The notes under the pieces: model-generated
Database searches by the model: none
What the model saw: the letters and a program-made list of their open reading frames with translations, nothing else
What the model was told of the DNA's origin: nothing
Assembly: GCA_964485395.1 (NCBI GenBank)
Contig: CAZAJF010000008.1
Span: forward strand, 1 to 64,000
DNA from: JANNSO01 sp964485395
GTDB taxonomy: Bacteria; Spirochaetota; Spirochaetia; Treponematales; UBA12059
Length of the DNA: 64,000 nt
Direction of reading: 5' to 3'
Made by a program: the position numbers and the translations under genes
In this document: positions 17,473 to 26,940 of the stretch, in pieces
Numbering within the stretch: position 1 is the first letter of the stretch
How the letters are laid out: each line of letters begins with the position of its first letter

Positions 17473-18522
17473 TCAGGTTGCGAGGCTGACCCGGTTGCGG
17501 CCTTCCTGCTTGGAGCGATACATGGCCTTGTCGGCGCGATCGATAATCGACTTGCCGGACAGGTCGCGCGAATCGTCGAATTGCGCGACGCCCAAGGAAA
17601 TGGTGACGGCCAACTTGAGCCCCTCATATTCCGTAACCGTATCCGCTACGCTTTCCCGTATGCGCTGGGCAATCACATTGGCGTGCTGCAGGTCGGTATC
17701 GGGCAGCAGAATGCAGAATTCCTCGCCGCCGTAGCGCGCCGCGATGTCCACAGGCCGGGTGCTTTGCTGAATAAGGCTGGCCACATGCTTGAGCACTGCG
17801 TCGCCGCACAAGTGTCCATGGGTATCGTTGAATTTCTTGAAGTGGTCAATGTCGGTCATGATGACGCACAGCGGCTTTCCGCCTATGGAACTCTGCTCCA
17901 TCTTTTCTATGAGCACCGTATAAAAATAGTGCTTCATGCGCAGTTTCGTCATCATATCCGTAGTCGTCATCTCGAACAGAAAGGTATTGTTGATGGCTAT
18001 GGCCGCGAGCGTGGCGATATTGAGCACATACTCTTTTTCGTAGTCGCTGAATTCATTGCCGACGATCTGGTCTCCCAATATGATGAGCCCATTGATGACG
18101 CCTTTTGTCTTCAGGGGAACGACAAGCGTCGGACCCAGCAGCTCCAAACGCTCCAGACCGCCTAAAGAACCTAATTTGTTCCGAATCTCGTCCAGCGTAT
18201 AGCATCGATACTCGCGGGAAAATAATTTCATCGCGGTAACGTCTTCCGCCAGCGTATAATCGGCATTATGGTCAACCTCGAAACCTTTATAATTTCGGTG
18301 AAGGCTGAAATGCGTGGAATCGATTCCTTTTTTCGCGTACAGCGCGGCTTTGAGAACCTTCATCTGTCCCATGATCGTATAAAGGATGGAATCGATCAGA
18401 ATCATGTAATCAAGTGTAGAATTGAGGCTTTTTGATATTTCGAGGAGTTGCTTGAGGTCGAATATCTGTTTTTCATATTCTTCCCGCGTCTCTTCGGTAA
18501 ATTCCATTTTAGATTCTGGCAT
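17473..18522 (-). CDS. GAF-GGDEF diguanylate cyclase
   Basis: A protein of about 349 aa. An N-terminal coiled region (TREEYEKQIFDLKQLLEISK) is followed by a GAF-like sensor (about 40-190) and a GGDEF domain with DIDHFKKFNDTHGHLCGD and active site YGGEEFCILLP. It should make cyclic di-GMP from two GTP. No RxxD inhibitory site is obvious just before GGEEF (VDIAARYGGEEF). The start is uncertain: an in-frame TTG at 18552, ATG 18522 and ATG 18507 are all possible and none has a good Shine-Dalgarno. ATG 18522 is chosen. It ends 7 nt before the GH13 start, so it may be co-transcribed with that gene. Confidence 0.88.
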   Translation of the reverse strand: MPESKMEFTEETREEYEKQIFDLKQLLEISKSLNSTLDYMILIDSILYTIMGQMKVLKAALYAKKGIDSTHFSLHRNYKGFEVDHNADYTLAEDVTAMKLFSREYRCYTLDEIRNKLGSLGGLERLELLGPTLVVPLKTKGVINGLIILGDQIVGNEFSDYEKEYVLNIATLAAIAINNTFLFEMTTTDMMTKLRMKHYFYTVLIEKMEQSSIGGKPLCVIMTDIDHFKKFNDTHGHLCGDAVLKHVASLIQQSTRPVDIAARYGGEEFCILLPDTDLQHANVIAQRIRESVADTVTEYEGLKLAVTISLGVAQFDDSRDLSGKSIIDRADKAMYRSKQEGRNRVSLAT

Positions 18523-18615
18523 ATCGGCTATTATTACACTCTCCGTCTCCAAAGTATAGTGTCAAATTATGGAAAAATCCACAGAAAATGGAGATTTGAG
18601 CCACTTTATGCAATG

Positions 18616-19368
18616 CTACATATTATTTGTCTTCCAAGCAACCGCCTTCTGGAAAACTTCAAGCCCCAAACCTCCATCGAAACCGCGTCTGCGATAGGGG
18701 TGTGCGTCGGCGTTGATAAAAGCCTCCGGGTGGGGCATCATCCCCAGCACGCGTCCGCTCTTGTCGCAAATGCCCGCAATATCGTGAACCGCTCCGTTGG
18801 GGTTGATGCCGTCGTAACGAAGGGCCACCAGATGCTCGCTTTCAAGCCTATCGAGCACCCCCTGGTCCTTGGCCACGAATCTGCCTTCGCCGTGCCGAAT
18901 AGGAAGCATGCGCGGCCCCAGACCTGAAGTCCAGACGCAGGGACCTTCCTCGAAACGCACCGAAACCCAGTTATCCTCATAGCGACCGTGATTATTATGA
19001 ACCAGCGAAACCACCGGTTCGCCCTTATCGTCGAAATTCGGTAAAAGACCGGTCTTTACCAAAGTCTGAAAGCCATTGCATATGCCTATGACCATACCGC
19101 CGTCGGCGACGAACGCCTTGAGCTCTGTCCCCATTCGGGAACGAAAAAGATTGGCGGCGACAAGCCCCGACCCTAAATGGTCGCCGAAGGAAAATCCGCC
19201 GGGGAACCCGAGGTACTGATACGAAGCCAGCACGGACGGATCCTGAATCAGGTCTGCGGCATGCATTCGCGTAGCGTCCGCACCGGCCATCACAAATGCG
19301 GCCGCAAGCTCTTCGTCGGCATTGACTCCATATCCTGTGACAATTAGCGCTCGGGTTTTCATGCTCAT
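18616..19368 (-). CDS. purQ: Phosphoribosylformylglycinamidine synthase, glutaminase subunit
   Basis: A 250-aa class I glutamine amidotransferase. It has ALIVTGYGVNADEELAAAF, GFPGGFSFGDHLGSG, nucleophile Cys in GICNGFQTLVKTG, and the His-Glu pair in MMPHPEAF. It releases ammonia from glutamine for the PurL synthetase in step 4 of purine synthesis. It follows purL by 5 nt. A second in-frame ATG two codons in (19360-19362) has AAGGA 8 nt upstream and may be the true start. In most large-type FGAM synthases this domain is fused to PurL; here it is separate. Confidence 0.94.
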   Translation of the reverse strand: MSMKTRALIVTGYGVNADEELAAAFVMAGADATRMHAADLIQDPSVLASYQYLGFPGGFSFGDHLGSGLVAANLFRSRMGTELKAFVADGGMVIGICNGFQTLVKTGLLPNFDDKGEPVVSLVHNNHGRYEDNWVSVRFEEGPCVWTSGLGPRMLPIRHGEGRFVAKDQGVLDRLESEHLVALRYDGINPNGAVHDIAGICDKSGRVLGMMPHPEAFINADAHPYRRRGFDGGLGLEVFQKAVAWKTNNM

Positions 19369-19373
19369 ATTCC

Positions 19374-22352
19374 TTATACGATAGGGGTCTTAAAGGCTGT
19401 TTCTATGGACTTGAGACTAACCCTGACGGCTTCCTTGTCCTCGATCTTGATGGAAAGCGTGGGGTCTTCCGTAGTTTCGCCGATATACCGGTGCGGAGAA
19501 CCGCGCAAGGTTGTTTCAAAGCGCTCACGGTCCTGTCTGCGTATGGATACCACGAAACGGCCGCCCGATTCGCTGAACAGCGCCCGTACTCCGTACTCGG
19601 CATGCGCATACGGATTGGATCCCGATCGGGGAAGCGCGTTCAGCGTCACTTTGGCTCCAAGCCGGCCGCCCAGGCACGACTCGGCAAGCGCTACGGCGAT
19701 TCCGCCATCCGAACAGTCGTGGCAGGAACGCACGATACGGCCTGAGATCGCATGCGAAAGCGCTAAATAGAGCTTTTTTGCGCGCTCGAGGTCCACATCG
19801 GGGGATGGGCCGTATTGAGGGACAGGGCTCGCGGCGACGCGCTCGAACATGGTACAGCCGAGCTCGCCGTTGGTGTCGCCCAGGACGTAAATAAGGTTAT
19901 CCGGTTCCAGGAAGTCCGTCGAGATGGATTTACGCACGTCCGTTACCGAGCCCATGAGGGTTACGAGCAAGGTCGGCCGCACGGAGATTTTCCTGCCGCC
20001 GGCGTAGGCGTCGTTTTTCATGGAATCCTTGCCCGATACCAGGGGAAGGCCGTAGCACAGGCAGGCTTCGCGCAGCCCCTTGCACGCCCGCACGAGTTGC
20101 GCGGCCTTGAAGGCGCCGTCTGGTGTTCCTGTGGATTCCACGGGGTCGGGCCAGCAGAAATTATCCAAGGCAGCGGCCTTTTCGGGGTCTCCGCCGAGGG
20201 CTATATGCGCGCGGTACGCTTCGTCCACGGCCATGCGCGCCATGGCGGCCGTGTCGTGGTCCGAGTAGCGGGGACAGACCCCGTGCGTGATGCTGATTCC
20301 GCGCTGGGTGGTATAGTCGATGCGCATGACGCCGCCGTCGCTGGGCGCGTCCCGCCGCACCCCGGTAAAGGGTTTTTCCACGGAGCGCGCCTGCACTTCA
20401 TGGTCGTATTGACGCACGAGGAATTCTTTGCTGGCCACGTTCGGGTCCGCCAGGATGCGCAGCAGGGTTTCCGTCCAATCGGCTTTGAGCGCGACCGGGT
20501 CGTTGCGCCGCGCCGATGGAGTCCAGCGGGCGGGAATCTCCATGGCTGGAAGGCCGCGGTGGAGGAACTCGAGCGACAGGAGTCCGGCGGGCTTCCCGTT
20601 TGCGGTTATTTCTATATAACCTGAATCGGTAAACTCGCCCACCACCGTGGCCTCGACGTCGCGCCGCTTTGCCAAGGCCGAAAGCTGCGCCATTTTTTCC
20701 GGCGCCACGGAAAGGCTCATGCGCTCCTGGCTTTCGGAAACCAGGATTTCCCACGGGGAGAGGCCCGGATATTTTAGCGGGCACTTGGAAAGGTCGATGC
20801 TGATGCCGCCCGAAGATTCCGCCATCTCGCCCAGGCTGGATGAAAGCCCGCCCGCGCCGTTATCGGTGATGGCCTCGTATAATCCCAGGTCGCGCGCCTC
20901 CAGAAGAAAATCCGTCATGCGCCGCTGGATGATGGGGTCGCCGATCTGAACGGCGGAGACGGGACTTGCCTCGTCCAGCGCCAGGCTCGAGAACGTGGCG
21001 CCGTGTATGCCGTCCTTGCCTACCCGACCGCCCAGCATTACGGCCAAGGCTCCCGGCCGCACGGTTTTTTCCCAGGAGGGCCTACCGTTTACGGTCTCGG
21101 GCATGATGCCGCCGGTGCCGCAGAATACAAGGGGTTTGCCTATGAAGCTCTCGTCGAAAAGGAACGCGCCTGCCGCCGTGGGTATCCCCGACTGATTGCC
21201 GCCGTCCACGATGCCCTTGTGCACGCCTTCCAGGACATCGCGCGGATGCATGAGGCCTTTGGGCAGCTCCGCGTCGGGCGTAGCGGGATTCGCGAAGCAG
21301 AGCACGTTGGTATTGAACAAAGGCTTGGCGCCGATTCCCGTTCCCAGAATGTCCCGGTTTACGCCGACGATTCCGGTGATCGCGCCGCCGTACGGGTCAA
21401 GAGCGCTGGGGCTGTTGTGCGTCTCGGCCTTTACGCACAGTACGCTGCCTTCGTGGAAAGCCACGACGCCGGCGTTGTCGGTGAACACCGAGCGCAGGAA
21501 AGGCTTGGAAGGCGCAAGATCCTGCGTCGTCTTTTTGATGTATGATTTATAGAGAGACTGGATCGTCTCGGACGGTTTCCCGGCTTCTTCATATTTGATG
21601 GTTGCGTTGAAAATTTTGTGCTTGCAATGCTCGCTCCAGGTCTGGGCGATCATCTCGATCTCCACGTCGGTGGCTTCGACGGGCAAGCCGCGCTTAACCC
21701 TCTCGGCCCGCAGGATCGGATCGGCGAAATAGGCGCGAACGCTCCGCATCTCAGGCAAAGTAAGCGCGAGCAGTCTCTCGGTGGAAAGCGCGCCGAGCCG
21801 TTCATCGTCCATCGCGGCGATGGCGATTGTTTCGGGTTCAAGTCGATCGTGAACGGAAGGCGCGGGATATTCGGCGGGCGGGCGCATTCCGGCCGACCAA
21901 TCGGCCGCGGCGATGATGACGGCGCTCTGTACCAGGGGATTATGCAGAAACGCCGCAGCGCGCAAAGCGGCGGCTTTGTCCAAGGCGCCGTACAGCAAGT
22001 ATTGCCTCGCCGTGGATACCGGGACGGCGTCCCCGCCGGACTCGAGCGCCAGGGCCTCGCGCGCGGTTATGGCAAGGGTATCGGTAACGCCGGGTTTCCA
22101 CGCCACCTCCACGAGCCAAGACCATCCGAGCAGCTCGGGTTCCGCCGCCAGAAATCCGTCGCACCGCATGGTCTGCACGACAGGATCCGAAAAAACAAGG
22201 CGCGCCCGGTCCTGAGACACGAGCGCGCCTGGCATCACGACGTCCACGACGGCGACGGAAACTTCCGCGCCCAGCCGGCGCGACAACTTTGCGGCAATGC
22301 CGCGCTCACGGCCGTCGAGGTCGCGGTCGGTAAACTTGATTTCGATACGCAT
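19374..22352 (-). CDS. purL: Phosphoribosylformylglycinamidine synthase, synthetase subunit with fused PurS-like domain
   Basis: A 992-aa protein. The N-terminal 100 residues (MRIEIKFTDRDLDGRERGIA) are PurS-like. The synthetase core has TWSEHCKHKIFNATIKYEE, LCVKAETHNSPSALDPYGGA, VSESQERMSLSV, and a second AIRS-type half with CPRYSDHD and HDCSDGGIAVALAES. It makes formylglycinamidine ribonucleotide using ATP and ammonia from PurQ. Its length lies between small PurL (about 740 aa, separate PurS and PurQ) and large PurL (about 1300 aa, all fused), so only the glutaminase domain is split off. A partial copy of the dispersed motif (19819-19827) is within the gene. Confidence 0.94.
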   Translation of the reverse strand: MRIEIKFTDRDLDGRERGIAAKLSRRLGAEVSVAVVDVVMPGALVSQDRARLVFSDPVVQTMRCDGFLAAEPELLGWSWLVEVAWKPGVTDTLAITAREALALESGGDAVPVSTARQYLLYGALDKAAALRAAAFLHNPLVQSAVIIAAADWSAGMRPPAEYPAPSVHDRLEPETIAIAAMDDERLGALSTERLLALTLPEMRSVRAYFADPILRAERVKRGLPVEATDVEIEMIAQTWSEHCKHKIFNATIKYEEAGKPSETIQSLYKSYIKKTTQDLAPSKPFLRSVFTDNAGVVAFHEGSVLCVKAETHNSPSALDPYGGAITGIVGVNRDILGTGIGAKPLFNTNVLCFANPATPDAELPKGLMHPRDVLEGVHKGIVDGGNQSGIPTAAGAFLFDESFIGKPLVFCGTGGIMPETVNGRPSWEKTVRPGALAVMLGGRVGKDGIHGATFSSLALDEASPVSAVQIGDPIIQRRMTDFLLEARDLGLYEAITDNGAGGLSSSLGEMAESSGGISIDLSKCPLKYPGLSPWEILVSESQERMSLSVAPEKMAQLSALAKRRDVEATVVGEFTDSGYIEITANGKPAGLLSLEFLHRGLPAMEIPARWTPSARRNDPVALKADWTETLLRILADPNVASKEFLVRQYDHEVQARSVEKPFTGVRRDAPSDGGVMRIDYTTQRGISITHGVCPRYSDHDTAAMARMAVDEAYRAHIALGGDPEKAAALDNFCWPDPVESTGTPDGAFKAAQLVRACKGLREACLCYGLPLVSGKDSMKNDAYAGGRKISVRPTLLVTLMGSVTDVRKSISTDFLEPDNLIYVLGDTNGELGCTMFERVAASPVPQYGPSPDVDLERAKKLYLALSHAISGRIVRSCHDCSDGGIAVALAESCLGGRLGAKVTLNALPRSGSNPYAHAEYGVRALFSESGGRFVVSIRRQDRERFETTLRGSPHRYIGETTEDPTLSIKIEDKEAVRVSLKSIETAFKTPIV

Positions 22353-22385
22353 TGCGGTAAACCCTACCAGAAACGCGCGAAAATA

Positions 22386-24188
22386 TCAATACTCGAGCCG
22401 TATATCCTCGCTGGCGGACTTGTGCTTCATCTTGGCGTACAGCACCGCGGACGCGCGCCTGTAATAATAACCCGAGGCATTGTATATCTCGAACTCGGAA
22501 TCCATATTATAGTTTATATTATATAACTTAATGTTCACGTAGGGCTTAATTCCGTACAGCGTCAGGTAATGGGAGATCCCCACGGGGAAATCGGCGGTAA
22601 AGACGGAACTTTGCGCCCCTTTGGTAAGCCGGAGGGAAGACGATCCGGTCCATGCCCATACGCCCGGGCCCAGTTCCCTGTAGAAGCTGACGGCATGCGG
22701 GAAATAGGGGGACACGGCAACGAACGGATACACCGCCTCGGCCATGATTTTTTCGGCCGACGGCTCGGCCGTACCCGATCTGACCGTGACGTATTCCGGG
22801 AGGGATCCGTTTCCGTCGGCGAGCTTGAGGAGGCTGGACACGAGGCTCTGGCCGATTCCCGCGTAGATGGCCTTGCCGGAAGCCTCCGCCATCTTGATGA
22901 GCAGCATGCCCGTACGCGCTCCCAGAAGCGTATCCGACCTGCCGTCGGGAGAGGTTTGCAGGAAAAATCCCGAATCGGTCTTCCGAATCGCCGATGCTAT
23001 ATTTTTATCCACGAGGTCGGATGCGCGGATGAACGGATTCTCGGCATCCTCGAGATAATTGCGCGCGGCCAGGTAGTTTTCCACGATCTGCACCGATTGC
23101 GCCAGGTCGGCCTGTCCCGGCTCCATGGTCCTGGCCACGGACATGGCTTCCTGCGCGAGGGCATACGGCGAACGGTCGAATAAAAACTCCACGATGCCGG
23201 GTTTATAAAAAATATCCTCGGATTTTGCCTGAACCGATTTTTCGAGGATTTTTACTTCCAGCAGGTCGCTTTCCTCGCGCGCGCTCATCTTGCTGGCGGT
23301 GCGCCCGGCGAAAACGCTGGCTTTCCATCCATAGGAATCGGGATAGTTTGCCCGTACGTACGCGCCGGCGGCGGAGGCGGCCTCGTAATTTCCGCGTCGC
23401 AGGGCTTCGGCGACGTATGCCATGAAAGCCGGTTCCGAAAAATCGAAGGAAATGGAATCCGTTCTCCAACGGATGCTGTCGGGGCTGAAACGGCTGGAGG
23501 AAAGTCCGTTCCAGGCTTTATCCTGCCAGACAGACACCTCTTTGGCCCAGAGCGCGGGGTCCACCGGCGTTTGCGCCAAATACTGGACGGGAGACTCAGG
23601 CCTGCTCGAATCAATGGGACTCACGATGAAAGGCCGTACCAATCCCCGAAGGATGACCAAAGACAGAAAACCCTTTTCCTGGCCGACCGACGCATTTTCG
23701 AGTTGCCATAAACCGTCGCCCAGCTGGACTTTCATGGTCCCCGAATCATCCGTCGGGACTACTTTGGTGCGCGGGGTAAGTTTATACGCGATGAAGCATT
23801 TAGAGGCCGGCTCCTTGAGAAGGACGGTCAATACCACTGCTCCTTCGGAATCGCCCTTTATCGATATTTGTTCCTTGTTGCTGAAGTAGACGGTAACTCC
23901 GGAATCGCTCTCCGTATAGCGCATCGGCAGGGCTTTTACATCCTTGCCCGTGCCGGTCCGGTATCGAAGCGGATTGGCGGCGGAAAACAGCAGGCGAATT
24001 GAAGCATGCCCTATCTCAAGCGAGTCGAGGCCTGCGGCCTTCCCTTCGCCCCGAGCCTTGATGGAAAATTGGCCCTTTGCCGAGACGACCGTGCCGCCTT
24101 GCGGGAATTGCGTGACTACAAGGAGAACGAACACGGCAAGATATAAAAGGAAAACAGAGATAAATCTTCCAAAACGGCTCATTTTCAT
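22386..24188 (-). CDS. Large exported or inner-membrane-anchored protein of unknown function
   Basis: A 600-aa protein with one N-terminal hydrophobic segment (FGRFISVFLLYLAVFVLLVV), probably an uncleaved anchor or signal. The rest is periplasmic: a beta-rich first third (FSIKARGEGKAAGLDSLEIG) and a helical second half with a repeat-like arrangement, including ALRRGNYEAASAAGAYVRAN. No enzyme motif was recognised. It probably lies in one transcription unit with purL (34 nt apart), though without functional logic. Codon use looks like that of neighbours. A spirochaete-conserved protein is the likeliest description; I cannot name a family. Confidence 0.75.
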   Translation of the reverse strand: MKMSRFGRFISVFLLYLAVFVLLVVTQFPQGGTVVSAKGQFSIKARGEGKAAGLDSLEIGHASIRLLFSAANPLRYRTGTGKDVKALPMRYTESDSGVTVYFSNKEQISIKGDSEGAVVLTVLLKEPASKCFIAYKLTPRTKVVPTDDSGTMKVQLGDGLWQLENASVGQEKGFLSLVILRGLVRPFIVSPIDSSRPESPVQYLAQTPVDPALWAKEVSVWQDKAWNGLSSSRFSPDSIRWRTDSISFDFSEPAFMAYVAEALRRGNYEAASAAGAYVRANYPDSYGWKASVFAGRTASKMSAREESDLLEVKILEKSVQAKSEDIFYKPGIVEFLFDRSPYALAQEAMSVARTMEPGQADLAQSVQIVENYLAARNYLEDAENPFIRASDLVDKNIASAIRKTDSGFFLQTSPDGRSDTLLGARTGMLLIKMAEASGKAIYAGIGQSLVSSLLKLADGNGSLPEYVTVRSGTAEPSAEKIMAEAVYPFVAVSPYFPHAVSFYRELGPGVWAWTGSSSLRLTKGAQSSVFTADFPVGISHYLTLYGIKPYVNIKLYNINYNMDSEFEIYNASGYYYRRASAVLYAKMKHKSASEDIRLEY

Positions 24189-24263
24189 GGTGACAAACTA
24201 TATCGATATTCAGGAAAAGCTACAAGTCGCCCAAGTGCCGGACCTAACATTTTCGACACCCTG

Positions 24264-25142
24264 CTAAAGCCGCCGAATCATTTCCCACTGGTCGAGCTTG
24301 CTTTCGATTCCGAGGGAAGAAAGAAGCGCCAAGGTACCAACGTCGTCCGCATCGACGTTGACGTAGCGCACGGCCCCGGACGATACCTCCGCGGCCATCG
24401 CCAAAACCAACGCCTTGCCGATTCCTTTTCGCCGGGCGCTTCGGATGACCGCGAGCCCGGCGATGCTCCCCGACGGCGTAGCGACGATATACCCGAGGAC
24501 GTTCCCGCTGGAATCCAACGCCTCGCGGGTTACGAGGAGGCCGCCGGCGCGGCGCACCGAATCATCGGAATTTTGCCATGAGGGCTCAAAGTCCCGGAAC
24601 TTCGCGTTGCGATCGGCACGGAACGCAGGGGCAGGTACTATGGAAACACCGGCCTTGCGGCAGGCATCCAATGCCATCTCGGCTGCGTTCCCGATCGTGC
24701 CTTCGGGGCAACGCAGGCGCCTCGTTTCCTTAAACCCAACGCCTTTATATGTTTTTATCGCCTTATCGTTGTTGACCAGCACTTCCAGCAGCCAGTTTTG
24801 GAAGCCCTGTCCCCGCAGGCGCTCCATGGTCTCTGCCGCGAGGGCTTTGGACAAGCCCAATCCGCGGTGAGACGGAATCACGCCGGTGCCCGCATCGTAG
24901 GCGCAGCGCGTACCCAACCAGTCTCCGGCGCCGTTGAAGATGAAGGCCACGAGCCGGCCGCCTTCGAATGCCCCGACGCTGTCTTTCAAGGAAACGCCGC
25001 GCCGGACATGCATGGCGGTAAAATCGCCTATCGGCAAGTTCATGGGTACTTCGTAATCTGAGAACGCCTCCAGGAACACGGAGTGCAGCGTTTCCTGCGG
25101 CAGGCCTTCCATTGATGAAAAAGTGATTTTCGGCGTAGTCAT
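24264..25142 (-). CDS. Tandem GNAT-family N-acetyltransferase
   Basis: A 292-aa protein containing two GNAT domains. The first has the acetyl-CoA loop VIPSHRGLGLSKALAAETM (about 88-106) and NNDKAIKTYKGVGFKETRRL. The second has AVIRSARRKGIGKALVLAMA near residue 235, followed by VNVDADDVGTLALLSSLGI. It transfers an acetyl group to an unknown amine. Start ATG 25140-25142 has AGGAG 7 nt before it. It converges with nothing nearby and is divergent from the membrane protein at 25242. A GGGGACAGGG copy (24805-24814) encodes RGQGF in the first domain. Confidence 0.87.
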   Translation of the reverse strand: MTTPKITFSSMEGLPQETLHSVFLEAFSDYEVPMNLPIGDFTAMHVRRGVSLKDSVGAFEGGRLVAFIFNGAGDWLGTRCAYDAGTGVIPSHRGLGLSKALAAETMERLRGQGFQNWLLEVLVNNDKAIKTYKGVGFKETRRLRCPEGTIGNAAEMALDACRKAGVSIVPAPAFRADRNAKFRDFEPSWQNSDDSVRRAGGLLVTREALDSSGNVLGYIVATPSGSIAGLAVIRSARRKGIGKALVLAMAAEVSSGAVRYVNVDADDVGTLALLSSLGIESKLDQWEMIRRL

Positions 25143-25241
25143 CGGCGCGCTCCTATTGGGGTATCCGCGCGAAGTATACCACCGGAGATTCCGCTTGTCA
25201 GCCGCCGAATCGGGTTTATAATCAAGGGCAGGAGGATACCC

Positions 25242-25892
25242 ATGACAGAATCCACGATCCGCGCGCTTTCGGGGCTGCGTGATTTCTCGACTATCCAGTG
25301 GTATGTGATTCCGCTGCTGGCCATTGTTTTCTACATTTATACCACCGAGATAAAAAAGGCCCGTATCAGCGGGGACTGGAAAGCCGTCATGGCGGGCGCG
25401 GCGGTCTTCGGAGCCGATTTTTTCAACGAAAGCTGGAACGGCTGGTTCATGATCCTGAGCGGGCGCTCCGCGCTGTGGACGGCGCCCGGCCCTTCGGCGC
25501 TCCGCACCATGGTGGGGTGGAACATCGAGATCATGTTCATGTTCCTCATATTAGGCATCATCTGGCAGCACAGCCTGTCGGGCAAGAAGGGTTTCAAGAT
25601 CCTGGGCATCGACGAACGCTGGTTTTTCGCGATCGGCTACTCGCTGGTGTGCGTGGCCATCGAATGCGTCTTGAACGCCGGAGGACACCTGGTATGGGAA
25701 TACGCGTTTTGGGAACGGACCATTCCCGGCGTGCCATTGATCTACCTGATCGGTTATTTCTGGTTTTTCGCCTGGGCGATTTTTGCGACGTCCAGAAAGA
25801 CGGCGAAGGGCTGCGTACTGGCGGTATGCACGCCGTATGCGGCGGCCATCCTGCTGAACGTCATTGCGGCGGCTCTGGGGTGGCGCTACTGA
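25242..25892 (+). CDS. Integral membrane protein of unknown function
   Basis: A 216-aa protein with about six hydrophobic helices (WYVIPLLAIVFYIYTTEI, IMFMFLILGIIW, FFAIGYSLVCVAIECVLNAG, FAWAIFATS, and a C-terminal helix). The acidic FNESWNGWF and ECVLNAGGHLVWEY segments may be functional, but no family motif is recognised. GGAGG lies 6 nt before the ATG. It stands alone, followed directly by a hairpin repeat that probably ends transcription. Confidence 0.75.
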   Translation: MTESTIRALSGLRDFSTIQWYVIPLLAIVFYIYTTEIKKARISGDWKAVMAGAAVFGADFFNESWNGWFMILSGRSALWTAPGPSALRTMVGWNIEIMFMFLILGIIWQHSLSGKKGFKILGIDERWFFAIGYSLVCVAIECVLNAGGHLVWEYAFWERTIPGVPLIYLIGYFWFFAWAIFATSRKTAKGCVLAVCTPYAAAILLNVIAAALGWRY

Positions 25893-25918
25893 GAACGCCG
25901 GGAAGGCGGCCGGCTTTC

Positions 25919-25996
25919 GCGTGAGTGATCGCAGCGGTACGCCGCTCGTTAGCGAGCGGCGCATAGCGGAGAGCACGGCCCCGCGCGGGCGCGGGG
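25919..25996 (+). repeat. Bipartite hairpin repeat element, copy A
   Basis: Lead-in GTGATCGCAGCGG, first hairpin with arms CGCCGCTCG (25940-25948) and CGAGCGGCG (25953-25961), linker GCGGAGAGCAC, second hairpin with arms CCCCGCG (25979-25985) and CGCGGGG (25990-25996). The same order of lead-in, hairpin, linker and hairpin occurs at 56713-56803. It lies between convergent genes and probably acts as a bidirectional terminator. No T-run follows. Confidence 0.7.
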
Positions 25997-26022
25997 ACAC
26001 GCCCATAAAATATGTTATAAAA

Positions 26023-26871
26023 TTATACTCTGACGACTTCGTTGATGAGCTTGCCCAGGGAGGCGTCGCCCGATTGTATGGTCTTTTGGTTGGCCTCGTA
26101 GGCGCGGTTTACCTCTATCATGCGCACCATTTCAAGCACCGGGTTTACGTTGGACGCCTCGGTGAAGCCCTGGAGCACGGCGGGGCGAGCCTCGCCTTTC
26201 AACGCGAGCGCGGGACCGGAAGTTTCGGTGGCGGCCCACATGCTGGAACCTTGCTTTGCGATGAACCGCACTTTTTCGAAGTCCACGATTTTCAGGGTGT
26301 CTATGAGCGTGGGCTGGCTCCAGGTGTTTTCCTCGCGGCCCACCATGCGGGAGGGATCGTCCTGGAATTCCTTGTTGATCCAGACGCGGCCGTCCTTGTC
26401 TATCTGGAAGTTGTTGGCTTTTATCTGTATTGGGCCGTTTTCGCCGAGGACGGGATAGCCTTCCTTGGTCTCCAGAAAGCCTTCCTTGCCCAGGATAAAG
26501 GAGCCGTTGCGCGTATACCGCTCGCCGTACGGGGTCTGGATGGACATGAAGCCCTTGCCGTCCAGCGCCACGTCGAAGTCGCTGTCGGTGCCCTTCATGG
26601 CTCCCTGTTCGAGCTCGGTGAAAACTTCGTTGTTCTCGACGCCGGTTCCAACTTTGCCCACGACAGGCGCCATGTCGCCGGACCCCATCGGATGCAGGTA
26701 TTCGCCGTCGTCGCGCATGCGGCGGATGAGGAGTTGGGCAAAAGCCTTGTGCACGGCAACGTCGCGTTTGTAGCCGTCGGTGTCGACGTTGGCCAGATTG
26801 TTGGCCAATGTGTCCAAGCGAACTTGCTGTGCGGCCATGCCGCTTGCCCCTGTGTATAATCCTCGAATCAT
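26023..26871 (-). CDS. flgF: Flagellar proximal-rod / hook-basal-body protein (FlgF-like)
   Basis: A 282-aa protein. The N-terminus IRGLYTGASGMAAQQVRLDT with NNLANVDTDGYKRD is the flagellar rod/hook family signature. The C-terminus VLEMVRMIEVNRAYEANQK and SLGKLINEVVRV forms the partner helix. In spirochaetes such proteins build the periplasmic flagellar rod. FlgF is preferred over FlgG because a clear FlgG is at 62625; the two are paralogues. Start ATG 26869-26871 has GGAGGAAG 4 nt upstream. A sigma-28-like promoter lies at 26902-26929. Confidence 0.88.
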   Translation of the reverse strand: MIRGLYTGASGMAAQQVRLDTLANNLANVDTDGYKRDVAVHKAFAQLLIRRMRDDGEYLHPMGSGDMAPVVGKVGTGVENNEVFTELEQGAMKGTDSDFDVALDGKGFMSIQTPYGERYTRNGSFILGKEGFLETKEGYPVLGENGPIQIKANNFQIDKDGRVWINKEFQDDPSRMVGREENTWSQPTLIDTLKIVDFEKVRFIAKQGSSMWAATETSGPALALKGEARPAVLQGFTEASNVNPVLEMVRMIEVNRAYEANQKTIQSGDASLGKLINEVVRV

Positions 26872-26901
26872 GCTCTTCCTCCGGCTCTGGCTCTTTACCG
26901 A

Positions 26902-26929
26902 GTATCGGTTGATTTTGAGGAGGAGTTTA
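26902..26929 (-). promoter_or_regulatory. Sigma-28-like (FliA) promoter of flgF
   Basis: On the minus strand TAAA (complement of 26926-26929), 16-nt spacer, ACCGATAC (complement of 26902-26909). This is one base off the GCCGATA(A/C) consensus with a slightly long spacer. It is about 30 nt upstream of the flgF start. Confidence 0.5.
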
Positions 26930-26940
26930 GAGGCTAGGGA

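Noticed and set aside
16948..18165. Long plus-strand reading frame (405 codons)
   Set aside because: Antisense to the GH13 and GGDEF genes, whose catalytic motifs are clear; the plus frame has no recognisable pattern.
25864..26859. Long plus-strand reading frame (331 codons) opposite flgF
   Set aside because: flgF has unmistakable family ends; the antisense frame is an effect of GC-rich codon structure.
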